From the NCBI RefSeq assembly GCF_014267345.1, contig NZ_JACMYD010000002.1, positions 216,610 to 280,609 on the forward strand: a DNA stretch of 64,000 nt, read 5' to 3'. This stretch comes from Corynebacterium sp. zg-331. Its GTDB lineage: Bacteria > Actinomycetota > Actinomycetes > Mycobacteriales > Mycobacteriaceae. Below are positions 51,747 through 61,196 of this stretch, piece by piece; the stretch's first letter is position 1, and every line of letters starts with the position of its first letter. The notes beneath the pieces are model-generated. The model worked only from the letters and a program-made list of their open reading frames with translations. It was not told the origin of the DNA and did not search any database. A program made the position numbers and the translations under genes.

Positions 51747-53582
51747 TCAGGCCAGGTAGTGCTGCCGCGCCACCCGGCGCGCGATCTTGGCGCTCGACGT
51801 CCTGGCGATGCTGCCGGGATCAAGGATGCGCACGTCCGCGGGCGTCACGCCGTGCGCCGCGCTGACCTCGGTGCGGATCGCCCGGGCGGCCTCCGCGTCC
51901 GCCTCCGCGTCCGCCTCCGCGGCGCGCTCCGCCAGGATCACCAGCCGCTCGACGTCCTCGCCCGGCACGGAGAAGGCCGCGATCGCCGCGGGGTCCACCT
52001 GCGCGGTGGCGCGGGCCACGGTGAACTCGATGTCCTGGGGATAATGGTTGCGCCCGGCGATCACGATGAGGTCCTTGAGGCGGCCGGTGATAAAGACCTC
52101 GTCGTCGATGATCGCGCCCAGGTCGCCGGTGGCCAGCCATCCCTCATCCGGGGCGCCGTCCGCCCGCGATCCCTCGGTCAGGCGACCGGCCAGGGTGTTG
52201 GCGAAGGTCTCGGCGGTCTCCTCCGGGCGGTTGAGGTACCCGGCGGCGACGTTGTCCCCGTGGTTCCACAATTCGCCGATGGTGCCCTCCGGCACCTCGC
52301 GGCGGGTCTCCGGATCCACCACCACCAGGCGCTGCGGCGAGACCACCTGGCCGTTGGAGAGCAGGGCCACGGCGGCGGGGTGATCCTCCTGCACCCTGCG
52401 GGCCTCTCCCCGGGAGAGCGCCTCGCGGTCGAAGTGGGCGATGACGGGGCGCTGCGGGGTCTGCGGGGTGGTCACCAGCAGGGAGGCCTCCGCCAGGCCG
52501 TAGGAGGGGCGCAGGCTGGCGCGCTGTAACCCATAGGGGGCGAAGGCCTCGTGGAAGGCGGTGAGCGAGCGCTGGGTAATCGGCTCGGCCCCAAGCACCA
52601 CGCCGTCCACCCCGGAAAGATCGGTGTCCTCACCGGGGGCGCCGTAGCGCACGGCCAGATCGAGCGCGAAGTTCGGGGCGGCGGTGTAGACGGCGAGGTC
52701 GTCGTCCCCGCCGCGCTTGCCGAGCTGCGCGATCCACCGGGAGGGCTGCTGGATGAAGTCGCGCGGTCCCATCAGCTCCGTCTCAAAGCCCAGGATGAGC
52801 GCGAAGGTGGCCAGGATGATGCCCATGTCGTGATGGAGGGGGATCCACAGCACCAGGCGCATGGGCAGGCGCAACCGCCCGGCGGCAAAAACCTGGAGAA
52901 TATTGGTGAGCACCGAGCGGTGGGTGAGCATGACCCCCGCCGGGGTGCGGGTGGAGCCGGAGGTGTACTGCAGGAAAGCGGGCAGGTCGAGGGGCGCCAC
53001 GCCCTGCTCCTTGAGGTAGGCCTGGGCCTCGGGTTTGTCCAGCGGGTTGGCCCAGGAGGCGGCTACCGCGTCGGGCAGGGCGTCGATGGCGATGATGCGC
53101 GGGCGCTCGGTACCCGGCAGGTCGGAGAAGTAAGAGCGCACCGCCGGGGCGGAGACCCTGTTGGTGAGCACCAGGCGCGGGTCGGAATCGTGGAACACGG
53201 CACGCAGGTGTGCGTCGTGGCCCGGCTCGCGGGGGTCGTAGAGCGGCACCGGGGTCAGTCCCGCGTAGAGGGCGCCGAGGAAGCCAAAGAGGTACTCCGG
53301 GGTATTGCCCATGAGCAGGGCCACGCGCTGGCCGGGCTGGGCCACCTGCTGCAACCGAGCGGCCACCGCCTTGATCCGGGTGTTGATCTGGGTGCGCGTG
53401 TAGTCCACGGGCCGCCCCGTCCCCTGGTAATCCCAGTGACGCAGGGCGGGGCGATCGCCGCCGCCGGCGGCCCGTTCCTTCTGGTAGAGCAGCTCGGACA
53501 GGCCGGGAAGGGTGAGGCGGGGGTCGATGGCGATCTCCCCGCGCTCGTTGAAGAACGCGGCCAGGGCGGAGTTGAGGTCCAT
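51747..53582 (-). CDS. fadD32: Fatty-acyl-AMP ligase FadD32
   Basis: 611 aa. Adenylation motif LQYTSGSTRTPAGVMLTHRS; the FAAL-type insertion region and GYLNRPEETAETFA, TGDLGAIIDDEVFITGRLKDL are present. It activates the long meromycolic chain as acyl-AMP and loads it onto the Pks13 N-terminal ACP. ATG 53582 is preceded by AAAAGGAGAAGC. A run of ADAEADAE near residue 565 is a small low-complexity insertion. It begins the fadD32-pks13-accD3 operon (117 nt to pks13). Confidence 0.96.
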   Translation of the reverse strand: MDLNSALAAFFNERGEIAIDPRLTLPGLSELLYQKERAAGGGDRPALRHWDYQGTGRPVDYTRTQINTRIKAVAARLQQVAQPGQRVALLMGNTPEYLFGFLGALYAGLTPVPLYDPREPGHDAHLRAVFHDSDPRLVLTNRVSAPAVRSYFSDLPGTERPRIIAIDALPDAVAASWANPLDKPEAQAYLKEQGVAPLDLPAFLQYTSGSTRTPAGVMLTHRSVLTNILQVFAAGRLRLPMRLVLWIPLHHDMGIILATFALILGFETELMGPRDFIQQPSRWIAQLGKRGGDDDLAVYTAAPNFALDLAVRYGAPGEDTDLSGVDGVVLGAEPITQRSLTAFHEAFAPYGLQRASLRPSYGLAEASLLVTTPQTPQRPVIAHFDREALSRGEARRVQEDHPAAVALLSNGQVVSPQRLVVVDPETRREVPEGTIGELWNHGDNVAAGYLNRPEETAETFANTLAGRLTEGSRADGAPDEGWLATGDLGAIIDDEVFITGRLKDLIVIAGRNHYPQDIEFTVARATAQVDPAAIAAFSVPGEDVERLVILAERAAEADAEADAEAARAIRTEVSAAHGVTPADVRILDPGSIARTSSAKIARRVARQHYLA

Positions 53583-53670
53583 GCTTCTCCTTTTAGGGTT
53601 CAAGGCGGATGCGGGCGCGTAACAATACCACTGACAGAATCTACCCCAGTGAATAATTTTGTTAAAAATA

Positions 53671-54603
53671 CTACTGCGGCGCCGGCGCGCCGTCGATCAT
53701 CGCGCCGATCCAGTCCACCAGCCAGCGATCGGTGGTGGTACCGGGGAAAACGTGGGGGTTGGTGCCGTACTGCGCGTGCACCCCACCGGCCGCGATGAGG
53801 TCGCGCGCCCGCCCCAGGGCGTTACCCACATCACGCGGGGCGTCGCAGATGTGATCGTCCGGGGCGCACACCTGATACACGCGGTCGTCGAGGGCGCCGA
53901 AGCCGCCGCGCGGCCCGCGCATGGTGGCGCCGGGAACGATGGGCTGCACCACCGCGCTGAGCGGCTGCAGGGCCACCTCGGCGCCCACCCCGGTCACGGG
54001 GCTGCCCACGGCCACTCCTTGCCCCGGCACCCGCCGCCCATCGGCCACCAGCGCTATGCCGCGGATGCGTTCCGGGGGAACCGCAGCCTGCGGACCACCG
54101 AGCTCCTCCGCGAGGTCGCCCAACAACACCGCCCCCTGGGAAAAACCGGTCAACACGAAGTCCGTGCCGGGGCACTGCCGGTGGGTCTCCACCATCTCCG
54201 CACGCACCCGGTCGGTGCCCTGGGTGCGCGAGTCGTCGTAGCTCATCTCCGCGGGGGCGTTGATGTTGCGGAACTGCGCGGCATACGGCAGCGTCCATAT
54301 CTTGACCCGCTCCTGCGGGTAACGCTCGCGCACGGGGGTGGTCACCGTGCGTAGGAAAGATAGCCGCGCGGCATGCGGATTCAGCGGGTCATCATCGGCC
54401 GCCGACTCCCAGGTGCCCGGGGCGGAGATGACCTCTACCTCGGGGCACCCCTCCGGTTGCCTCGGCGGGGCCTGCCCCGGGGCGGCCTGCTCGGCGGGCA
54501 GGGGATCATCCTGGCCGGGCGGGGCCTGCCACCACCGCAGCGCCCCCACTCCGATGAGCGTTAGCACGACCACCACCGCGAGAACCGTGAGAACCTTTCG
54601 CAT
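53671..54603 (-). CDS. Cutinase-like secreted/anchored esterase
   Basis: 310 aa. One N-terminal helix (residues 5-22) is followed by a Pro-rich stretch and a cutinase domain with the serine motif VLTGFSQGAVLLGDLA near residue 153 and CAPDDHICDA with the acidic residue. Cysteines near PEGCPEVEV and others suggest disulfides. The place between fadD32 and cmytA is kept in C. glutamicum and mycobacteria (culp6/Rv3802c), where the product is an essential envelope (phospho)lipase/thioesterase. It lies 88 nt before fadD32. Confidence 0.88.
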   Translation of the reverse strand: MRKVLTVLAVVVVLTLIGVGALRWWQAPPGQDDPLPAEQAAPGQAPPRQPEGCPEVEVISAPGTWESAADDDPLNPHAARLSFLRTVTTPVRERYPQERVKIWTLPYAAQFRNINAPAEMSYDDSRTQGTDRVRAEMVETHRQCPGTDFVLTGFSQGAVLLGDLAEELGGPQAAVPPERIRGIALVADGRRVPGQGVAVGSPVTGVGAEVALQPLSAVVQPIVPGATMRGPRGGFGALDDRVYQVCAPDDHICDAPRDVGNALGRARDLIAAGGVHAQYGTNPHVFPGTTTDRWLVDWIGAMIDGAPAPQ

Positions 54604-54622
54604 CCTCTTTATCGTAGCGGTT

Positions 54623-55144
54623 CTAGCAGTATGCCTTCCGTGCGGCGGATTCGATCAGCTCCGTGGCCTTCTGGGCATCCAGCTTCGTCAGGCCCTGCTC
54701 CGCGAGCTGCCCGCCAATGGCCTGCGCCGTGGCGTCCGCTCCCGGTTCCGCGTTGCCCTCCGTCGCCGCAGTGCACACGGATTGCGCCGCGGCGATGAGC
54801 TGATCGGCGACCTTCTGTGTGTCCACGCCGCCGTCGGCCACGAGGTCGAGGTAGTCCCGCTCCTCGGGGGTGGTGGCTCCCTGCGGCTCGGGCAGGGACT
54901 CGATCTCCCGCGCCCCGGAGTCGTGCCCGAGCGCCTGATCGGCGGCGGGCTGCGCGGCGCTTCTCGACGCCGTGCTGTGCCCCGAGGCAACCGCGCTCTC
55001 GGGCTGCGCCGAGGCGGACGGGCCGCGGGTGAGCGGGGCCACCGACTCCCCGCTACCGTCGCCCCCCTCGACGGTAGTACCACCGCAGGCCGCCAGGCCC
55101 GCGCCCATCGCCACGGCCATGACGGCCAGCGCTCGGCGGCGCAT
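54623..55144 (-). CDS. DUF732-like lipoprotein
   Basis: 173 aa. Signal peptide with lipobox GLAAC (Cys20), a Ser/Ala/Gly-rich spacer and a C-terminal helical domain with DYLDLVADGGVDTQKV, AAQSVC and KAYC, two cysteines likely bonded, as in DUF732 proteins. Function unknown. ATG 55144 overlaps the cmytA stop (TGATG), so it is translated after cmytA; it ends 20 nt before the cutinase. Confidence 0.82.
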   Translation of the reverse strand: MRRRALAVMAVAMGAGLAACGGTTVEGGDGSGESVAPLTRGPSASAQPESAVASGHSTASRSAAQPAADQALGHDSGAREIESLPEPQGATTPEERDYLDLVADGGVDTQKVADQLIAAAQSVCTAATEGNAEPGADATAQAIGGQLAEQGLTKLDAQKATELIESAARKAYC

Positions 55145-57078
55145 CAGGGACGCTCCTTGTGCACCTGGCCGTTGATCTGACTGATCTTGCCGTGCTGGAA
55201 CTCCACGTATTCCCCGCCGGCGGGGATCTGTTCCTGATCGGCGGTGGGCCAGCCGAAGGCGCCCTGCTCCCACTTGTCCTCGCCCCAGGCGTCGAAGATC
55301 GCGCCATAGCGGATTGCGTGGGCCCCGGAGGCCTCCGAGTGATAGATGTTGCCGTGCTCGAACTGCTGAAGCGCCCCGCCCGGAATGCGGATCACGTTGG
55401 AGGTGGGCATACCCAGCCACGAGGCCGCCGCGCCGAGTTGCGCGTACTTCTGGCCGATGGGACCGCTGAGACGGAAGGCCTTGGCGTCCTTCCCCTCGCC
55501 GGTGGTCACGATCACCCCGTTCTGGAACTGCTGCACCTGAGACGCCCCGGACTCCACGGCGTCCGAGATCGGGTAGCCCAACTCGCCGGTCTCGTAGTTG
55601 GCCCCGCCCCAGGCATCCATCATCGTCGCGCTCACGGGGAAGGCCCCCGTCTCCTGCGACCAGTAGATGGCTCCGTGCTCGAACAGCACGTACTTGCCCT
55701 TGCCGTCCGGGGAGCCCAGCTCGGTGGAACGCGGGAAGCCCAGCCACGAGGCCGGTCCTCCCAGCTCAGCGTACCGGGCGTTGATGCGCCCGAAGAGCAC
55801 GTGGGCCCCGGTGGGCTCGGACCAGTAGGCCGTGCCTCCCTGGAAGTCCTGAGCCTTGCCCGCGCCACCGGCCACGTCGTACTCGTTGTTCACGCAGGAA
55901 CCGATGGCCCCGTCCTTGGTGGCCTCCGCGATCGCGCCGATGGGGGCGCACTCCGTGCCGCGATCCCCGGCCTGCACGCCCAGGGCATCCGCGATCAGCG
56001 GCCACGCCTGGGTCATCTCAAACTGCCAGTAGTGCCAGGAGTGGATGCCCGCGTCGCGGAAGCGGGCGGTAACGTCCACTCCCGCCTTCTTGGCGTGATT
56101 GACAAAGGTCTGGGTGGTCATGCGCGAGACGGCCTCCAGGCCCATGCCCGTCATCCGGGCGGCGGGTTCGGGCACCGTGACCTGGCCTTTTTCCTCTCGG
56201 CCGGAACCCGCGGAGACGTATACCGGGGTGCCTTTGAGCGCCGCCAGTCCGCGCTTGGGATCATGATTCTTCCACTCCTCCGAGCCGTAGGGGCCCCACA
56301 TCTTGGTGGCGCTGTATCCCCCGGCGTCCGACATCGCCGCGCTGATCGCCGCGGGCATGCCCGGGGTGGTGGTGTCCAGGTACCCGGAGAAGGACCCCAC
56401 GAAGCCGAACAGGCCCGGGTTGTGTGCCGCCAGGTTCACCGCAGCGGTCGCGCCCATGGAAATGCCGGTGATGGCGCGCTGACCGTTGGCGCGGAAGCCC
56501 TTGTCCAGCACCGGGATCAGCTCCTTGATGAGGAAGCTCTCCCACTGGTAGCGGCGGCCGTTATCCTCCTCCCGCCAGTCGGAGTAGAACGAGGACTCGC
56601 CCCCCACGGGCAGGATCACGTTGACGTTCTTGTCGGAGTAGAACTGCTCGATGTTGGTGGCGCTGGTCCAGCCGTTCTCATCGTCGCGGGCGCGCATCCC
56701 GTCGAGCGCCCACACCTCGGGGAAGGTGCGATCCGGCTGCGAGTGCCAGTCCCGGGCCAGCAGGATCTGCACTTGCACCGGGTTCTGCGGCATGGACGGG
56801 GAATTGATGTACACCGCCACCCGGCGGCTGCTCAGCCACTCCACGCGATCCACGCTCACGCCCTCCGGCAGCCCCTGGATCTGGGGGACGTCGGTGCGGC
56901 TCGGCGCGGGCTGGTGGGAATCGCCCGGCTTGATGTAATCCGAGAGGCTGATGGGGAGGCTTGGCAGAGCGTTCGCCGGGGCGATCCCGCCGAGGGCGAG
57001 CGCTACGACGGTGGGGATTGCCGCGGCGGCAATCCGGAAGGAGCGCCGCTGCGGCGCGGAGGATGCGGTATCTCGCAT
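55144..57078 (-). CDS. cmytA: Secreted mycolyltransferase with LGFP repeats (Cop1/CmytA, PS1 family)
   Basis: 644 aa. Signal peptide to about residue 37. The antigen-85-type alpha/beta-hydrolase domain (to about residue 355) has VILPVGGESSFYSDWR, the nucleophile GISMGATAAVN and HSWHYWQFEM with the catalytic histidine. About four LGFP repeats follow (WLGFPRST, ELGYPISD, WLGMPTSN, AFGWPTAD), which bind the wall. It transfers mycolate from trehalose monomycolate to arabinogalactan or to a second monomycolate. AAGGATCAC precedes the ATG. It is the only mycolyltransferase here with a wall-binding tail. Confidence 0.95.
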   Translation of the reverse strand: MRDTASSAPQRRSFRIAAAAIPTVVALALGGIAPANALPSLPISLSDYIKPGDSHQPAPSRTDVPQIQGLPEGVSVDRVEWLSSRRVAVYINSPSMPQNPVQVQILLARDWHSQPDRTFPEVWALDGMRARDDENGWTSATNIEQFYSDKNVNVILPVGGESSFYSDWREEDNGRRYQWESFLIKELIPVLDKGFRANGQRAITGISMGATAAVNLAAHNPGLFGFVGSFSGYLDTTTPGMPAAISAAMSDAGGYSATKMWGPYGSEEWKNHDPKRGLAALKGTPVYVSAGSGREEKGQVTVPEPAARMTGMGLEAVSRMTTQTFVNHAKKAGVDVTARFRDAGIHSWHYWQFEMTQAWPLIADALGVQAGDRGTECAPIGAIAEATKDGAIGSCVNNEYDVAGGAGKAQDFQGGTAYWSEPTGAHVLFGRINARYAELGGPASWLGFPRSTELGSPDGKGKYVLFEHGAIYWSQETGAFPVSATMMDAWGGANYETGELGYPISDAVESGASQVQQFQNGVIVTTGEGKDAKAFRLSGPIGQKYAQLGAAASWLGMPTSNVIRIPGGALQQFEHGNIYHSEASGAHAIRYGAIFDAWGEDKWEQGAFGWPTADQEQIPAGGEYVEFQHGKISQINGQVHKERP

Positions 57079-57222
57079 GTGATCCTTGTCCTTTACTTCT
57101 CAGTGGTGGTCCGCCGAGCAGCGAAAGTTCCCCTCTTCCGTTGCCCTATCTACACACAGTCTAGTCAAGTTTAAGTTGAACTTGAGGGTTTGCCGCGCAG
57201 ACACGCGGGCGCGTCGCGGCGC

Positions 57223-57253
57223 AAAAAAGGGCCGCAGGTCTTCCCCGCGGCCC
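57223..57253 (-). terminator. Rho-independent terminator after the first short mycolyltransferase
   Basis: On the minus strand GGGCCGC/GCGGCCC arms form a stem followed by TTTTTT, 28 nt after the stop of the gene at 57281. It isolates that gene from cmytA. Confidence 0.9.
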
Positions 57254-57280
57254 CGGCCGAATCCCTCGCTACTGCGGGCG

Positions 57281-58348
57281 CTAGGCGCCCAGCGCCTGCA
57301 GGATCCGCCCGCGATTCTGGTTCATCACGTCGTTCCACAGCGGCCAGTTGTGCAGGCCCACCGGCGGATAGACCTCCGTGTCCACCACTCCCTCCAGGCG
57401 GGCCTTGCCGCTCCACAGCTGCGTGGAGGCGCGCGAGACCGCCTCCAGGCCTCCGCCCACCACCAGGCTCCAGGGGTCCTTAAGATCGTCCTCGCGGGGC
57501 AGGCCGCTGCCAGCCACCACCACCACGTCGGAGTCGCGCAGCCCGCCCATGTTCATGAAGGGATCGTTCTCCGCACGCTTGGGGCTCATGAGGGAACCAT
57601 AGAGGTTGTTTATGTTGAAGCCGCCCATGCCCAACAGCATGAGGCCCATCACCGAATACGCCCCCGGCACCGTCAGGGTGAGATAACCGGACAGGGAAAA
57701 CACCTGCTTGAACTGCGCCGGATACTTGGCGGCCAGGTTCATCGCCCCGGTGGCGCCCATGGACATGCCCGCGATGGAGTTGTTATTGCGCGCCACGCCG
57801 AAGTGCGCCTCCAGATACGGGGGCAGCTCCCGGGTAAGGAAAGTCTCGTAGCGGTAATCCGGGTTCAGGGGCAGCTGCATTCCCGGGAGGGGAAGAGTAC
57901 TTCCCTCCGGGACGGGAAGCCCGTTGGCGGGGCCGTTCCAATCCGCGTAAAAGGAACCGCGGCCCCCGGTGGGCATGACCAGGGTGATGTTATCGTTCTC
58001 GAAGGTCTTGTAGACGGTGGAATCCTTCACCCAGCTGTTCGGGTCCTCCACGGTCAGGCCGCCCAGGAGATAAAGACCACCGTTGCCGCCGCGCGAGGCG
58101 GGACGGATCTGCACGGGGATGTGCTTGTTCATGGAAGGCGACCAGACATCGCAGCGCTGAATCCAATGCAGCGCGGGATCCCACTCGCAAGTACCGGTGG
58201 AGTCCGGACGCAGCCAATCCCGGTTATCGGCGTGTGCCCGCGCCTGCGGGCCGACGACCATCATTGCCACGGAGGCGAGCACCGCCACCAGGACGGCCGC
58301 CACTACTCGATCCACCCGAGGCCCGACTCCGGCTTCTCCACTGCGCAT
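57281..58348 (-). CDS. Secreted mycolyltransferase (CmytB-type, short form)
   Basis: 355 aa. Signal anchor in residues 15-40 (cleavage near AHADN). Esterase-D/antigen 85 fold: VMPTGGRGSFYADWNGP, nucleophile GMSMGATGAMNLAAKYP, GLHNWPLWNDVM with the histidine. No LGFP repeats. It is a close paralogue of the next gene with the same RPD-TGTCEWDP start and paired cysteines. Likely transfers mycolates in the periplasm. It carries an insertion of about 15 residues (VPEGSTLPLPGMQLPLN) absent from its neighbour. Confidence 0.9.
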   Translation of the reverse strand: MRSGEAGVGPRVDRVVAAVLVAVLASVAMMVVGPQARAHADNRDWLRPDSTGTCEWDPALHWIQRCDVWSPSMNKHIPVQIRPASRGGNGGLYLLGGLTVEDPNSWVKDSTVYKTFENDNITLVMPTGGRGSFYADWNGPANGLPVPEGSTLPLPGMQLPLNPDYRYETFLTRELPPYLEAHFGVARNNNSIAGMSMGATGAMNLAAKYPAQFKQVFSLSGYLTLTVPGAYSVMGLMLLGMGGFNINNLYGSLMSPKRAENDPFMNMGGLRDSDVVVVAGSGLPREDDLKDPWSLVVGGGLEAVSRASTQLWSGKARLEGVVDTEVYPPVGLHNWPLWNDVMNQNRGRILQALGA

Positions 58349-58534
58349 TTTTTACTTCCTCACGTTATCCCTTTGCCGTCATGCGGCCCTGGCACGTCCG
58401 TCTCCGCGACACCGGCGCACCCCGCGACAGCCCCTTTAAATATTAACAGCAATCACATAGACCACAGAAGCAACATTTCCGCTCGGCTTTCGGGCCGAGC
58501 ACACCCCCGAGCGCACCCTCCCGAATCGGGTGGG

Positions 58535-59554
58535 CTACGCCGCGCCCATGACCTCCAGCACGCGCGGGCGCACATGGTTATTGAGCTGATCCATCCACAG
58601 GTTCCAGTTGTGCAGACCCAGCGCCGGATAATTCTCCGTGACGCTCACCCCCGTCAGCCGCGCCTTGCCCGACCAGATCTGGCTAGAAGCCCGGGAGATG
58701 ATCTCCAACGGGGAACCGGCCGCGATATCCTGCGGGGGCAGCTGATAATCCACCGGGGCCGGAAGCCCCGACGCGGCCGCCACGTACACATCGGTGCCGC
58801 GCAGCCCCTCCATATTCAGCAGGGGGTCGTTGGCGAAGCGCCGGGGGCTCATCACCGAGCCGTACATATCGTTGATGTTCAGGCCCACCTGCATCATCAC
58901 CACCCGCATCAGGCTTTGGGCCCCGGGCAGGGTGTTAGTGAGGTACCCGGACAGGGAGAACACCTGCTTGAACTGCTCGGGATGATTAGCCGCCAGGGTC
59001 ATGGCCCCGGTGGCACCCATCGAGATACCCAGGATGGAATTGCGGGAGGGCGATACCCCGAAGTGCTGCTGCAGATACGGCGGGAGCTCCCGGGTCAGGA
59101 AGGTCTCCCACTGGTAGTTCACCGGATCGGTGACGTCGGACTTGGCGGGGGCGTTCCAATCCGCGTAGAAGGAACCCGGGCCGCCCACCGGCATGACCAG
59201 GGTAACGTTATCGTGCTCGAACACCGCCGGGGCGTTGGGCACGTTCATCCACCCGTTGGTTTCCTCCGTGGCACGCAGACCGTCCAGGAAGTACAGGCCA
59301 GCGTCGCCGCCGCGTTCGGCGGGCTGGATCTGCACGGCAATATTGCGCCCCATCGACGGCGACCACACGTCGCAGCGCTGCACCCAGTAGCCGTGGGGGT
59401 CCCACTCGCAGGTGCCGGTGGCATCGGGCCGCAGCTGATCGCGGTTGGCGGCCTGTGCCTGCCCCGTTCCCACGGCCATCATCCCCAGGGCGGCAAGCAT
59501 CGCGCCCACTACCGCCACCGCCGCGCGCGGCGCAAAGCGCAAACCAGACTTCAT
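58535..59554 (-). CDS. Secreted mycolyltransferase (CmytB-type, short form), tandem paralogue
   Basis: 339 aa. Signal peptide to about residue 35 (AQAAN). Motifs: VMPVGGPGSFYADWNAP, nucleophile GISMGATGAMTLAANHP and GLHNWNLWMDQL. ATG 59554 is chosen because the 64 codons upstream lie in another frame's composition and GAGAGG precedes it. With 57281-58348 it forms a tandem duplicate. The nearest upstream gene is ubiA, 140 nt away, where aftB is expected in other mycolate bacteria. Confidence 0.9.
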   Translation of the reverse strand: MKSGLRFAPRAAVAVVGAMLAALGMMAVGTGQAQAANRDQLRPDATGTCEWDPHGYWVQRCDVWSPSMGRNIAVQIQPAERGGDAGLYFLDGLRATEETNGWMNVPNAPAVFEHDNVTLVMPVGGPGSFYADWNAPAKSDVTDPVNYQWETFLTRELPPYLQQHFGVSPSRNSILGISMGATGAMTLAANHPEQFKQVFSLSGYLTNTLPGAQSLMRVVMMQVGLNINDMYGSVMSPRRFANDPLLNMEGLRGTDVYVAAASGLPAPVDYQLPPQDIAAGSPLEIISRASSQIWSGKARLTGVSVTENYPALGLHNWNLWMDQLNNHVRPRVLEVMGAA

Positions 59555-59694
59555 GGATATGCCTCTCTTTGTACTATCCCTATCGGCGGCACTCCGTCCG
59601 GGAACACCGCGCGTTCTTTTCTTCTCATCGGCCACAATCGCCTCACCGTTACACACCGGGAAACAACCGAGGTCCCGGCACACGATCCGGCCCG

Positions 59695-60678
59695 CTACAC
59701 CAGGGCCGGCACCACGTACACCGCGAGCACGATGCACAGGATCCACAGGCCCGCCAGGGCCTGCAGCACCCGATCGGACAGGGCCAGCTCGTCCGGGGCT
59801 CCGCCGTCGCCGCGATCAACGTCGGCCGCATAGCGCAGGATCGCGATGGCAAAGGGCACCATGGAGATCTGGTACCACACCCCGGAGGAGGAAGCCACGG
59901 TGGTGGACATCTCGAAGCCCCACAGCGCATAGCTCATCACCACGGAGGTAGCCGCCAGCGTCCACACAAAACGCAGGTAGGTGGGGGTATAACCGCGCAG
60001 AGACTTGCGGATCTTCGCCCCCGTGCGCTCGGCTAAGAGCAGCTCGGAATAGCGCTTGCCCGCGGCCATGAACAGGGAGCCAAAGGCCGCCACCAGCAGG
60101 AACCACTGGGACAAATTGATGCCCGCGGCCACGCCCCCGGCCATCGCGCGCAGCATGAAGCCGGAGGACACCAGGGCGATGTCGATCACCGGCTGATGCT
60201 TCCAACCAAAGCAATAGCCCAGCTGCAGCGCGATGTAGACCGCGGCCACGATCGCCAGGCCGTAGCCCGAGGAGGCCAGCAGGGAAACCCCCAGGGAGGC
60301 CAAGATCAGCACCACGGCCATCGCGTAGGCCATGCCCACCGGCAGCACCCCGGCGGCGATCGGCCGGAAGCGCTTGGTGGGATGCTGACGATCCGCCTCT
60401 ACGTCGCGGGCGTCGTTGATGAGGTAGATGGAGGAGGCCGCCAGGCAAAACACCGCAAAGGCCAGGGCGACGTCGATCAAGGTGCGCCCATCGAGCAGTT
60501 CCTCGGCCCCGGCGGCGGCGGGGGCCGCCACCACCAGCACGTTCTTCACCCATTGCTTGGGGCGCAGCGCCTTGATCATGCCGTCCGCCAGATTCCTGGG
60601 CGGACGGCGCCTCTTCGTGTCGTCGATGCCCTCGGTATGCGGTTCCGAGCCGAAAATGCCCGTCGTCTGCTCCGTCAC
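59695..60678 (-). CDS. ubiA: Decaprenyl-phosphate phosphoribosyltransferase (UbiA family)
   Basis: 327 aa membrane prenyltransferase with about nine helices. The first Asp-rich motif NDARDVEADRQHPTKRFRPI near residue 83 and the second near residues 215-225 are typical of Rv3806c homologues. It makes decaprenyl-phospho-5-phosphoribose, the first step toward decaprenyl-phospho-arabinose for arabinan. GTG 60678 overlaps the PAP2 stop (GTGA), giving translational coupling. Confidence 0.94.
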   Translation of the reverse strand: MTEQTTGIFGSEPHTEGIDDTKRRRPPRNLADGMIKALRPKQWVKNVLVVAAPAAAGAEELLDGRTLIDVALAFAVFCLAASSIYLINDARDVEADRQHPTKRFRPIAAGVLPVGMAYAMAVVLILASLGVSLLASSGYGLAIVAAVYIALQLGYCFGWKHQPVIDIALVSSGFMLRAMAGGVAAGINLSQWFLLVAAFGSLFMAAGKRYSELLLAERTGAKIRKSLRGYTPTYLRFVWTLAATSVVMSYALWGFEMSTTVASSSGVWYQISMVPFAIAILRYAADVDRGDGGAPDELALSDRVLQALAGLWILCIVLAVYVVPALV

Positions 60679-61196
60679 GCGCTGCGCCCTTCCTCTCCTG
60701 CTGCCTTCATCGCGGCCGCGCCGATCGCGGCGCCGAGTGCGGCACCCGTGGCCACATCCGTGGGGTAATGAACCCCCAGCACCATACGCGAGACCATCAT
60801 CACCGGCACAACGAGCAGCGGCGAGCGCCGCCCCGTCAGCCGGGACACCGCCACCGCGGTGGCCGCCGTGGAGGTGGCGTGGGAGGAGGGAAAGCTCAGC
60901 TTGGAGGGGGTGGACACGCCCACCCGGATGCGCGGGTCGTGCGGCCGCTTGCGCCGCACCACCCGCTTGATGGCGATCGACGCCGCGTGGCTTACCACCG
61001 CCGCCGCCCCCACCCGCAGCCACTGGCCCCGGCGAGGGGCGTCCACGCCCGCGCCCACCGCGGCGATCCCCATCCACCCCAGGGCGTGCTCACCGAAAGC
61101 ACTCAGACCCCGCGCGGCGGGCAGGACGCCGGGGCGCTCCGCGAGCGCCCCCTGCACCGTCACCAGGACGTCCGCCTCCATGCCATCGCTACGCAT
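60675..61196 (-). CDS. PAP2-superfamily phosphatase (decaprenyl-phosphoryl-5-phosphoribose phosphatase type)
   Basis: 173 aa. PAP2 signature KRVVRRKRPHDPR (residues about 80-92), PSSHATSTAAT and SRMVLGVHYPTDV, with several hydrophobic helices. Matches Rv3807c, proposed to remove the 5-phosphate from the UbiA product. ATG 61196 has GGGGGAG 7 nt upstream and overlaps the glfT2 stop; the internal ATG 61181 lacks a site. It sits between glfT2 and ubiA as in Mycobacterium. Confidence 0.9.
   Translation of the reverse strand: MRSDGMEADVLVTVQGALAERPGVLPAARGLSAFGEHALGWMGIAAVGAGVDAPRRGQWLRVGAAAVVSHAASIAIKRVVRRKRPHDPRIRVGVSTPSKLSFPSSHATSTAATAVAVSRLTGRRSPLLVVPVMMVSRMVLGVHYPTDVATGAALGAAIGAAAMKAAGEEGRSA

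Noticed and set aside
51900..51940. ADAEADAE repeat in fadD32 as a variable repeat locus
   Set aside because: Only a few codon repeats within a linker; no sign of longer tandem structure.
48993..52529. Very long open frame antisense to pks13 and fadD32 (and similar ones antisense to the P450, VanW, pck, MmpL and mycolyltransferase genes)
   Set aside because: High GC content keeps the opposite frame open. These translations are rich in His/Gly/Arg/Val, lack domains, and mirror genes with strong family matches.
58483..58500. Hairpin CTCGGC-N6-GCCGAG between the tandem mycolyltransferases
   Set aside because: Short, GC-rich and without a T run on either strand; too weak to call a terminator.
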